Shown piece after piece: positions 1 to 4,714 of a stretch of 5,799 bases of DNA; position 1 is the first letter of the stretch; the number at the start of each line of letters is the position of its first letter. The position numbers were made by a program, and so were the translations under genes. The stretch covers positions 1 through 5,799 of the forward strand of contig JAFDFT010000171.1 in the NCBI GenBank assembly GCA_019309685.1. The letters are read 5' to 3'. A model generated the notes under the pieces. The model was not told the origin of the DNA and made no database searches. It saw nothing but the letters and a program-made list of their open reading frames with translations. Source of the DNA: Deltaproteobacteria bacterium. GTDB lineage: Bacteria > Desulfobacterota > Desulfobacteria > Desulfobacterales > JAABPS01.

Positions 1-270
1 CACACGCCGGTGTGAATATCCATGCGTGGCAATCTCGTGACCCTTTTTTTGTATTTTCTGTATCAGTTCCGGCTTTTTTTCAGCAATGTAGCCTAATGCA
101 AAAAAGGTGGCCTTTACATCTTTTTCTGCCAGTATCTGTAATATCCTTGATAGGTTCTGGTGGATGCGGGATTCCAGACTCTGCCACGAATGCTCCGGGA
201 TGATATCCCTTACACCGCATATGTGGTACCAATCCTCCACATCCACAGTTATCATATTTTCTATTGTCAT
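1..270 (-). CDS. Polysaccharide deacetylase (NodB homology domain), N-terminal 90 residues, cut by left window edge
   Basis: Reading the minus strand from an ATG at 270-268 gives 90 open codons to the edge. The peptide starts with ITVDVEDW at residues 7-14, the NodB motif 1 with its catalytic and metal-binding acidic pair. It continues with KATFFALGYIAEKKPEL at about 56-72 and reaches the zinc motif HGYSH (H-x3-H) at about 83-87. This spacing is typical of carbohydrate esterase 4 deacetylases that remove N- or O-acetyl groups from polysaccharides. The VDVEDW opening resembles the deacetylases of exosortase (XrtA/PEP-CTERM) exopolysaccharide loci. No signal peptide precedes the domain, so the enzyme may be cytoplasmic. 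The start codon overlaps the stop of the upstream ATP-grasp gene (ATGA), and GGATGAG lies just upstream as a possible ribosome site. A second ATG at 255-253 has no convincing ribosome site. The family call is firm; the substrate and the exosortase link are inference. Confidence 0.88.
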   Translation of the reverse strand, partial: MTIENMITVDVEDWYHICGVRDIIPEHSWQSLESRIHQNLSRILQILAEKDVKATFFALGYIAEKKPELIQKIQKKGHEIATHGYSHRRV

Positions 271-1445
271 ATTTTTCTCATCCGCATTCGATGTTTAATG
301 TCGCGGTCATATAAAAAAGTTAAAAGGGTTAGCGCTCTTCCAAGAACCGGCAAAGGATCGTCAAGAGACAGTATATCATAATGCGTATCCGGATCTGTAA
401 AGTTGAAAAATTCCGGTATCAGGCGAACCCGATTCGGGTTGTAAATAAAGTGAAGCAGATCGCCCGGCAACAGCCAGCGGCACTTCACCCCGATTTTATA
501 ATTTTCAACCGGCTTGAAGCGTTCACCCTTAGACATTTTATACAATAAATAGGGAAAATTCACCCCTGAGGCGATAGCTAAAGATAATGATCCCCAGAAC
601 CTGGGATTAATCTCCATCAGTTTCAAAACACCATCTCTGGGATCTTGCTTAAACTCCACCATAGCCACTCCGAACCATCCAAGGTCTTTTAATAGGGAAA
701 CGGCCATGTCACGGATCTCATCATTCTGAACACTCTCTCTGAATGTACTGGCACCTCCGGAAACAGGATATTCCCTTAACCGTTTATGAACAAAAGACGC
801 TTTTACCGTTGAATTTTCATCAAACAGAAGTGAAACCCCATATCCGGCCCCTTCAGCCGGTATACGTTCCTGTATCAAAGGATAAGGGTATTGTCTGTGA
901 ATTGAAAGGTATCGTTTCTTAAGATCTTGTTTTTTTTGAATATAAGATACCCCCAAAGCGCCTGAACCGGTTTTTGGTTTTATGACAACAGGATAGGGAA
1001 GACCGTCTATTAATTCGTCGAGTTGAGCCAATGATTCTATATACCAGGTTTTGGGTATAGGAATCCCTTTGGTTTCAGCGAGCTGAAGGACACGATCCTT
1101 GCTTCTTGCAAATGCCAGTTTGTCAGCAGAAACAAAGGGAAGATAGGTCCATCTGGAAAATATAGAATGATTTTCAGATATTAAAACCAATGTCTCATCT
1201 TCCATGGGAAGAAACATTTGGCAGTTTCCCCGTCGCAGGACATTTTCCATAAAATCAATAAATTCCAATGGTCTATGGACGGGTGATGGATACACGAAGG
1301 CGCGGCGGCAATATTTCGAGAACATGGACGTTGCCACACGGGTGCTTTCACCTACGGCTGTTTTTATCCCTTTTTTTCCCAGAGCACGAACCGCTGCCAG
1401 TGATTTACGCCAATGCCCATCAGTGATGATAACTTCAGACTTCAT
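267..1445 (-). CDS. ATP-grasp superfamily carboxylate-amine ligase-like protein (COG3919-like)
   Basis: This 392-residue protein has ATP-grasp architecture. A Rossmann-like pre-ATP-grasp region covers about 1-105 and opens with a beta strand and a helix (EVIITDGHWRKSLAAVRALG). The ATP-binding part follows: SADKLAFARSKDR near 106-118, GIPIPKTW at 127-134, and VVIKPKTGSGALGV at 153-166, with Lys156 as the expected nucleotide-contacting lysine. IQERIPAEG sits near 191-199. The metal-binding acids are likely Glu264 (VEF), Glu278 and Asn280 in MEINPRFWGS. Family members couple a carboxylate to an amine or thiol through an acyl-phosphate made with ATP. The C-terminal part after about 310 is not diagnostic. 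No signal peptide or membrane segment is obvious, so it is probably cytosolic. It overlaps the deacetylase gene by 4 bases, which suggests joint translation in one glycan-modifying operon. The ATG at 1445 has only a weak upstream GGGA, and no in-frame start codon is evident just upstream. The substrate cannot be read from the sequence. Confidence 0.85.
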   Translation of the reverse strand: MKSEVIITDGHWRKSLAAVRALGKKGIKTAVGESTRVATSMFSKYCRRAFVYPSPVHRPLEFIDFMENVLRRGNCQMFLPMEDETLVLISENHSIFSRWTYLPFVSADKLAFARSKDRVLQLAETKGIPIPKTWYIESLAQLDELIDGLPYPVVIKPKTGSGALGVSYIQKKQDLKKRYLSIHRQYPYPLIQERIPAEGAGYGVSLLFDENSTVKASFVHKRLREYPVSGGASTFRESVQNDEIRDMAVSLLKDLGWFGVAMVEFKQDPRDGVLKLMEINPRFWGSLSLAIASGVNFPYLLYKMSKGERFKPVENYKIGVKCRWLLPGDLLHFIYNPNRVRLIPEFFNFTDPDTHYDILSLDDPLPVLGRALTLLTFLYDRDIKHRMRMRKI

Positions 1446-1483
1446 GATTTGATCCCATCGTTTACAATCAGAGGGTAAAGCAT
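1442..1483 (-). CDS. Possible 13-codon upstream ORF overlapping the ATP-grasp start
   Basis: On the minus strand an ATG at 1483-1481 follows AAAAAGGAACA, a better ribosome site than the one in front of the ATP-grasp gene. It reads MLYPLIVNDGIKS and stops at TGA (1444-1442), which overlaps the ATP-grasp ATG (1445-1443) in the ATGA arrangement. It could be a leader peptide that delivers ribosomes to the next start by termination-reinitiation, a remnant of a longer gene, or chance. I do not recognise the peptide. Only the arrangement is seen; function is inference. Confidence 0.3.
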   Translation of the reverse strand: MLYPLIVNDGIKS

Positions 1484-1510
1484 TGTTCCTTTTTCTCTAA
1501 TTTAAATAGT

Positions 1511-1539
1511 ATCGTATTATGACTTCGTAAAAAGTTCAA
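1511..1539 (-). promoter_or_regulatory. Candidate sigma70-like promoter for the ATP-grasp/deacetylase operon, partly inside repeat R1
   Basis: On the minus strand a TTGAAC -35-like hexamer (1539-1534) is followed after 17 bases by TACGAT (1516-1511) as a -10-like hexamer. Each matches 4 of 6 consensus positions. The -35-like box lies inside the arm of palindrome R1. A start near 1504 would give a leader of about 60 bases carrying the short upstream ORF. The match is modest and could be chance. Confidence 0.28.
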
Positions 1540-1641
1540 GTTCAAGGCGTCGCAAATCCCGAGAAATGAGGCGTACTTCTAGTACGCTGCAGTGACGAGG
1601 GATGTAGCGCAACGCTGAAATTGGACTTTTTGCGAAGTCAT
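1519..1641. repeat. R1: 123-bp imperfect palindromic repeat (MITE/REP-like)
   Basis: The element begins with ATGACTTCG and ends with CGAAGTCAT. The left 27 or so bases match the reverse complement of the right end with about three differences (ATGACTTCGTAAAAAGTTC against ATGACTTCGCAAAAAGTCC). Symmetry continues inward with mismatches to a central hairpin of GCGTAC, five loop bases and GTACGC at 1571-1587. It has no coding capacity and no clear target-site duplication. It sits directly beside the tRNA-Pro terminator and upstream of the ATP-grasp gene. I recall similar elements as multicopy in Desulfobacterota genomes, but only one copy of this exact type is visible here, so multicopy status is inference. 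Confidence 0.75.
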
Positions 1642-1642
1642 C

Positions 1643-1678
1643 AAAAAAAAGTGCGGGTAAGCACACGTGCCAACCCGC
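1643..1678 (-). terminator. Rho-independent terminator downstream of tRNA-Pro
   Basis: On the minus strand the stem GCGGGT (1678-1673) pairs with ACCCGC (1658-1653). The intervening bases hold an inner GCAC/GTGC pairing. After a two-base AC comes a run of eight T (1650-1643). The stem followed by a U tract is a classical intrinsic terminator, placed about 20 bases past the tRNA-Pro 3' end. Confidence 0.88.
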
Positions 1679-1698
1679 TTTATTTTTAACCTTAAATG

Positions 1699-1775
<77 letters not shown>

Positions 1776-1790
1776 ATTTTTGAGGCATTT

Positions 1791-1819
1791 TCAATAACAC
1801 GCTTTTATTATTCGTGCAA
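1791..1819 (-). promoter_or_regulatory. Weak candidate promoter for tRNA-Pro
   Basis: On the minus strand TTGCAC (1819-1814) and TATTGA (1796-1791) are separated by 17 bases and end about 15 bases before the mature tRNA 5' end. Each hexamer matches only about half of the sigma70 consensus. The placement is right but the motif quality is low. Confidence 0.25.
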
Positions 1820-2018
1820 GCCCATACCTAAATATTGCATGAAAATTGATGAAAATCTTTTTCGATGGATCATCTTATTGGGTCCTTTAGAATTATAAAA
1901 TCGAAGCGTTTAATCAATATGGTAAAAAATTCAGGTTAAATATAGTTATTCATTGATAAAAAAGCATATCTGACTTTCAAAAACGATCCGTTCATGATAT
2001 AATTCATTACTTTATGCC
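1820..2018. other. AT-rich intergenic stretch without recognisable genes
   Basis: This is the first part of the 622-bp gap between the divergent tRNA genes. I find no ORF with a credible start and ribosome site, no tRNA and no strong hairpin. It may hold upstream promoter elements but none stands out. Confidence 0.6.
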
Positions 2019-2020
2019 AT

Positions 2021-2038
2021 GAATAAAATGTTTTATTC
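2021..2038. repeat. Perfect AT-rich 8-bp inverted repeat
   Basis: GAATAAAA and TTTTATTC flank a 2-base centre (TG). The element could be a small operator-like palindrome or an AT-rich hairpin. It abuts the palindromic mosaic that starts at 2039. No bound protein can be inferred. Confidence 0.45.
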
Positions 2039-2067
2039 GTGTCCACCTAGTTTAACAGGGTGGGAAC
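2039..2067. repeat. 29-bp mini-palindrome with GTGTCC/GGGAAC ends
   Basis: GTGTCCACC at the left is nearly the reverse complement of GGTGGGAAC at the right, around an 11-base centre (2048-2058). The ends resemble those of R2 and R3 (GTTTCC/GGAAAC), so it may belong to the same repeat group. Confidence 0.45.
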
Positions 2068-2075
2068 CTGAAGAT

Positions 2076-2101
2076 GGTACCAGTCCAGAAATGAGCAATT
2101 T
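2076..2101. repeat. Half-copy of R3 (left arm only)
   Basis: This 26-bp stretch matches the left arm of R3 (3999-4024) at 22 of 26 positions, including CCAGAAATGAG. The R3 central hairpin and right arm do not follow. Instead a small imperfect hairpin (AATTTATGTG/CACAAATT, 2097-2116) leads into R2. It is a degraded or rearranged copy. Confidence 0.6.
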
Positions 2102-2118
2102 ATGTGGGCACAAATTCA

Positions 2119-2260
2119 GTGTCCTATTAACAAATAAGATATTTTTTTGAAAAACAAGGCCGCACAAGGGTTTACGCCGAGACGTACATATAGTACGTCG
2201 CAGGCGAAAACCCGCGGAGAACAAAGTTTTTCGGGAAAATAGTTATTTGTGGTTGGAAAC
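2119..2260. repeat. R2: 142-bp palindromic repeat (MITE/REP-like)
   Basis: The ends GTGTCC and GGAAAC are imperfectly complementary. Inside them CAAATAA (2131-2137) pairs with TTATTTG (2243-2249), and pairing continues with mismatches to a central perfect 7-bp stem GACGTAC/GTACGTC (2181-2187 and 2193-2199) around ATATA. Both arms converge on the same centre at about 2190. It has no coding capacity. The 63-codon reading frame on its minus strand is a by-product of the repeat. The element ends five bases before the -35-like box of the tRNA-Leu gene. Confidence 0.75.
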
Positions 2261-2265
2261 TTAGG

Positions 2266-2313
2266 TTGACACTCTATATATTTGATACTATTTTTCCAAA
2301 AATGCTTTATACT
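2266..2313 (+). promoter_or_regulatory. Candidate promoter region for tRNA-Leu and possibly tig
   Basis: TTGACA at 2266-2271 is a perfect -35 hexamer. TATTTT follows after 17 bases at 2289-2294. A better -10 hexamer, TATACT (2308-2313), lies downstream, but its only nearby -35 candidate (TTGATA, 2282-2287) is 20 bases away. Either could start an RNA upstream of the tRNA leader. The exact start cannot be settled by eye. Confidence 0.5.
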
Positions 2314-2322
2314 AAGACATTT

Positions 2323-2399
2323 AGCACTTAGGCATGTTTAAAAACAACTAAGTGCTTTCGTATCTTAGTGATATTATTTATTATTTTAATTAAACATGC
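2323..2399 (+). promoter_or_regulatory. Structured leader upstream of tRNA-Leu: two interlocking inverted repeats
   Basis: AGCACTTAG (2323-2331) pairs perfectly with CTAAGTGCT (2348-2356). The loop between them begins with GCATGTTTAA (2332-2341). That segment is the exact reverse complement of TTAAACATGC (2390-2399), whose last two bases are the first two of the mature tRNA. The two pairings cross as in a pseudoknot. They could influence 5' processing, or the second could be chance in AT-rich sequence. Confidence 0.4.
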
Positions 2400-2484
2400 G
2401 AGAGTGGCGGAATTGGTAGACGCACTGGACTTAGGATCCAGCTCTGGCGACAGAGTGGGAGTTCAAGTCTCCCCTCTCGCACCA
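2398..2484 (+). tRNA. tRNA-Leu(TAG)
   Basis: This is an 87-nt class II tRNA with an encoded CCA. The acceptor stem GCGAGAG pairs with CTCTCGC. The D region contains GGCGGAATTGGTAGACGC. The anticodon stem CTGGA/TCCAG holds the loop CTTAGGA with anticodon TAG at 2432-2434. The long variable arm CTCTG-GCGA-CAGAG (2442-2455) and the T arm GGGAG-TTCAAGT-CTCCC are typical of leucine tRNAs. It lies 68 bp upstream of the tig start with no visible terminator between, so readthrough into tig is possible. Confidence 0.97.
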
Positions 2485-2551
2485 ACTAACAGACATTCGA
2501 GACAAATATTACCCTTGGATGAAGAATTATTAGTCGTTTAGAAAGGAAATT

Positions 2552-3883
2552 ATGCAAGTTACCGTAGAAGATTTAAACTCAGTCAAAAAAACACTGCACA
2601 TTGAAATTCCAAAAGATGAAGTCGTTCGTGAACTCGATAAGGCTTATAACGACCTAAAAAAGAAGGCAAAAGTTAAGGGTTTCCGGCCGGGAAAGGCTCC
2701 CCGCTCCGTTCTGGAAAGATTATATAAAAATGACGTTCACGCGGATGTTTCTTCAAAAATTCTTCAAAGTTCTTTTATTGACGCAATTCAAGAGACTAAT
2801 CTGAATATCGTCGGAAATCCCAGGATTGATCCTCCCGAGCTAAGTACCGAAAAACCTTATAAATATAAGGCAACTGTTGAGATTATGCCTGAAATTGCAG
2901 ATATCGATTACAAAGGCCTTACCCTGAAAAAAAATATTTACAAAGTTAAAAACGAAGATATCGATTCACAGCTTAATATGCTTCAAAAAAGTATGGCTCA
3001 GCACACACCCATAGAGGAAGATAGGCCTGCAAAGGATGGCGATATGGTTCTCATCGATTATGAAGGATTTAAAGATGGAAAACCGTTTGAACCTACAGGC
3101 AAGACGGAAAACTTTACCATTAAAATCGGTGATGGGCGTATTTTAAAAGAATTTGATAAAGGATTGATCAGCATGAAACCCGGAGACAACAAGGAGATAA
3201 AGGTGAAGTTTCCAAAAGATTATGCCGATAATAATTTAGCAGGTAATGAAATCACCTTTCAAGTCAAACTCAACGAAATAAGAAAAGAGGTGCTTCCCGA
3301 AATTGATGATGAACTCGCAAAAAAGATGGGAAATTATCAAACTATAGATGAGCTGAAAAATGATATAAAGAGTAACCTGGAACAAGGCTACACAAAACGT
3401 ACAGAACAGGAAATGAATGAACAGATATTTGAAGCCCTGATCTCGAAAACAGATTTCGAAGTGCCTGAATCACTGGTTGACAATGAACTTGAAGGAATAA
3501 TTTCCGAAGCGGAAAGATCTTTCGCCCATCAAGGAAAATCCATGGAAGAGCTCGGCTTTACCAAAGAAGGACTTTCGGAAAAATACCGCGAAACCGCTGA
3601 AAAACAGGTCCGGCGGCATCTTATATTAGGAAAAATCATTAACCAGGAAAAATTAACGCTTGAAGAAGAAGAAATAGAAACCGGGTTCAAGGATATGTCT
3701 GAATCCTACAACTACCCTTTGGAAGAAATAAAGAAATTTTATAAGCAGGATAAGGATAAGTTAGCGCTTTTTAAACACACACTGCTTGAAAAACGCGCAA
3801 TCAATCTTATTATAGATGATAGTACGGTTAAAGAGGTGACGCCTAAAGCTAAAAAAGAGGCCGCGAAAAAGAAAACAGGCTGA
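2552..3883 (+). CDS. tig: Trigger factor (ribosome-associated chaperone and peptidyl-prolyl isomerase)
   Basis: This 443-residue protein has normal length and all three trigger factor domains. The N-terminal ribosome-binding domain (about 1-115) carries the signature GFRPGKAP at 43-50, which docks on ribosomal protein L23 at the exit tunnel. An FKBP-like prolyl isomerase domain spans about 155-245 (DGDMVLIDYEG, IGDGRILKEFDKGL, MKPGD, GNEITFQVKLNEI). The helical C-terminal chaperone domain runs from about 250 and ends in a lysine-rich tail. It shields nascent chains in the cytosol. AAAGGA lies just before the ATG. tRNA-Leu is directly upstream, and clpP and clpX follow on the same strand after a 210-bp gap. 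That neighbourhood is conserved widely in bacteria and couples folding with ClpXP degradation. Confidence 0.97.
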   Translation: MQVTVEDLNSVKKTLHIEIPKDEVVRELDKAYNDLKKKAKVKGFRPGKAPRSVLERLYKNDVHADVSSKILQSSFIDAIQETNLNIVGNPRIDPPELSTEKPYKYKATVEIMPEIADIDYKGLTLKKNIYKVKNEDIDSQLNMLQKSMAQHTPIEEDRPAKDGDMVLIDYEGFKDGKPFEPTGKTENFTIKIGDGRILKEFDKGLISMKPGDNKEIKVKFPKDYADNNLAGNEITFQVKLNEIRKEVLPEIDDELAKKMGNYQTIDELKNDIKSNLEQGYTKRTEQEMNEQIFEALISKTDFEVPESLVDNELEGIISEAERSFAHQGKSMEELGFTKEGLSEKYRETAEKQVRRHLILGKIINQEKLTLEEEEIETGFKDMSESYNYPLEEIKKFYKQDKDKLALFKHTLLEKRAINLIIDDSTVKEVTPKAKKEAAKKKTG

Positions 3884-3958
3884 TATAACTATTTCAAACT
3901 AATATTTTTAAAAGCCATATTAAGAATTGTTCGTTTAAGATAACTATTAAATAATGTC

Positions 3959-3989
3959 TATCCATTAATTCAGTTTTAAAAAATGGATA
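3959..3989. repeat. Small 8-bp inverted repeat between tig and clpP
   Basis: TATCCATT (3959-3966) and AATGGATA (3982-3989) are perfect reverse complements around a 15-base loop. No T run follows, so it is not a good intrinsic terminator. It lies 9 bp upstream of R3. Confidence 0.35.
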
Positions 3990-3998
3990 CTTAAAAGT

Positions 3999-4072
3999 GT
4001 TTCCAATCCAGAAATGAGTAATTTTTCGTCCCGCCGTATCGGGACGAAAAAGGGCCATTTATGGATGGAAAC
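3999..4072. repeat. R3: 74-bp palindromic repeat with a perfect 12-bp central stem
   Basis: The ends GTTTCC and GGAAAC are exact reverse complements. The outer arms pair imperfectly (CCAATCCAGAAATGAG against CCATCCATAAATGGC). The centre is TTTTTCGTCCCG (4022-4033) paired perfectly with CGGGACGAAAAA (4040-4051) around six bases. In tig-clpP readthrough RNA it would form a strong hairpin 22 bases before the clpP start. T runs lie on the 5' side of the stem on both strands, so it does not fit an intrinsic terminator. A half-copy sits at 2076-2101. Confidence 0.75.
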
Positions 4073-4079
4073 TAGCCAG

Positions 4080-4086
4080 AAGGGAG
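4080..4086 (+). promoter_or_regulatory. Ribosome binding site that fixes the clpP TTG start
   Basis: AAGGGAG lies 7 bases before TTG at 4094. The next in-frame ATG at 4109 has no such site. Conservation of the ClpP N-terminus (LIPMVIEQ) also supports the TTG start. Confidence 0.8.
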
Positions 4087-4093
4087 AACTATT

Positions 4094-4714
4094 TTGCCGC
4101 TAATACCAATGGTCATTGAACAAAGCAGCAGGGGAGAGCGAGCCTACGATATATATTCACGACTTCTAAAGGACCGGATAATATTTCTCGGTACTGCCAT
4201 GAATGACGAGGTCGCGAATGTCTTGATTGCTCAGCTGTTGTTTCTTGAATCAGAAGATCCGGACAAGGATATCAATTTTTATATTAATTCGCCTGGTGGA
4301 GTTGTTACAGCCGGTCTTGCGGTATATGATACCATGCAGTATATTAAGCCAGATATTGCCACGGTATGCATTGGTCAGGCCGCCAGCATGGGAGCGCTTC
4401 TGCTCACGGCGGGAACAAAAAGCAAACGGTATTCTTTACCAAATTCAAGAATACTCATACACCAGCCAATGGGAGGATTTCAAGGCCAGGCATCTGATAT
4501 CGAGATCCAGGCTAAAGAAATTCTGCGAATGAAAGATACCTTAAACAATATTCTTGTGAAGCATACAGAAAAGAAATCAGAACAGATACAAAAGGATACG
4601 GACCGTGATTATTTTATGTCTGGTGAAGAAGCAAAAGAATACGGAATTATCGACTATGTAATCACAAACAGAGATGATCTTAACAATATAACAGAGGCGG
4701 AGGCGGATAAATGA
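4094..4714 (+). CDS. clpP: ATP-dependent Clp protease proteolytic subunit
   Basis: This is the 206-residue serine peptidase subunit that forms the double-heptamer chamber fed by ClpX or ClpA. The catalytic triad is complete: Ser98 in GQAASMGALL, His123 in LIHQP and Asp172 in DRDYFMS, one residue offset from mature E. coli ClpP numbering. The substrate-strand motif INSPGGVVTAG lies at 64-74. The N-terminus LIPMVIEQSSRGERAYDIYSRLLK is nearly canonical and starts almost at the mature axial-loop sequence, so little or no propeptide is present. It starts at TTG, supported by a strong ribosome site; a start at the later ATG would remove conserved gating residues. The stop overlaps the clpX start (ATGA), indicating coupled translation of protease and unfoldase. 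Confidence 0.97.
   Translation: MPLIPMVIEQSSRGERAYDIYSRLLKDRIIFLGTAMNDEVANVLIAQLLFLESEDPDKDINFYINSPGGVVTAGLAVYDTMQYIKPDIATVCIGQAASMGALLLTAGTKSKRYSLPNSRILIHQPMGGFQGQASDIEIQAKEILRMKDTLNNILVKHTEKKSEQIQKDTDRDYFMSGEEAKEYGIIDYVITNRDDLNNITEAEADK

Noticed and set aside
12..381. Three overlapping plus-strand ORFs of 63-73 codons at the left end
   Set aside because: They lie opposite the deacetylase and the 3' end of the ATP-grasp gene, which have clear motifs on the minus strand.
2033..2224. Minus-strand 63-codon ORF
   Set aside because: It lies wholly within the palindromic mosaic (mini-palindrome, R3 half-copy and R2). Its openness reflects repeat composition and no protein family is recognisable.
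2398..2484. tRNA-Leu as an integration site for a mobile element
   Set aside because: No integrase and no duplicated tRNA 3' segment is present, and conserved tig follows directly.
4022..4051. R3 central hairpin as a rho-independent terminator for tig
   Set aside because: The T run is on the 5' side of the stem and A residues follow it, on both strands, which is the opposite of the terminator layout.
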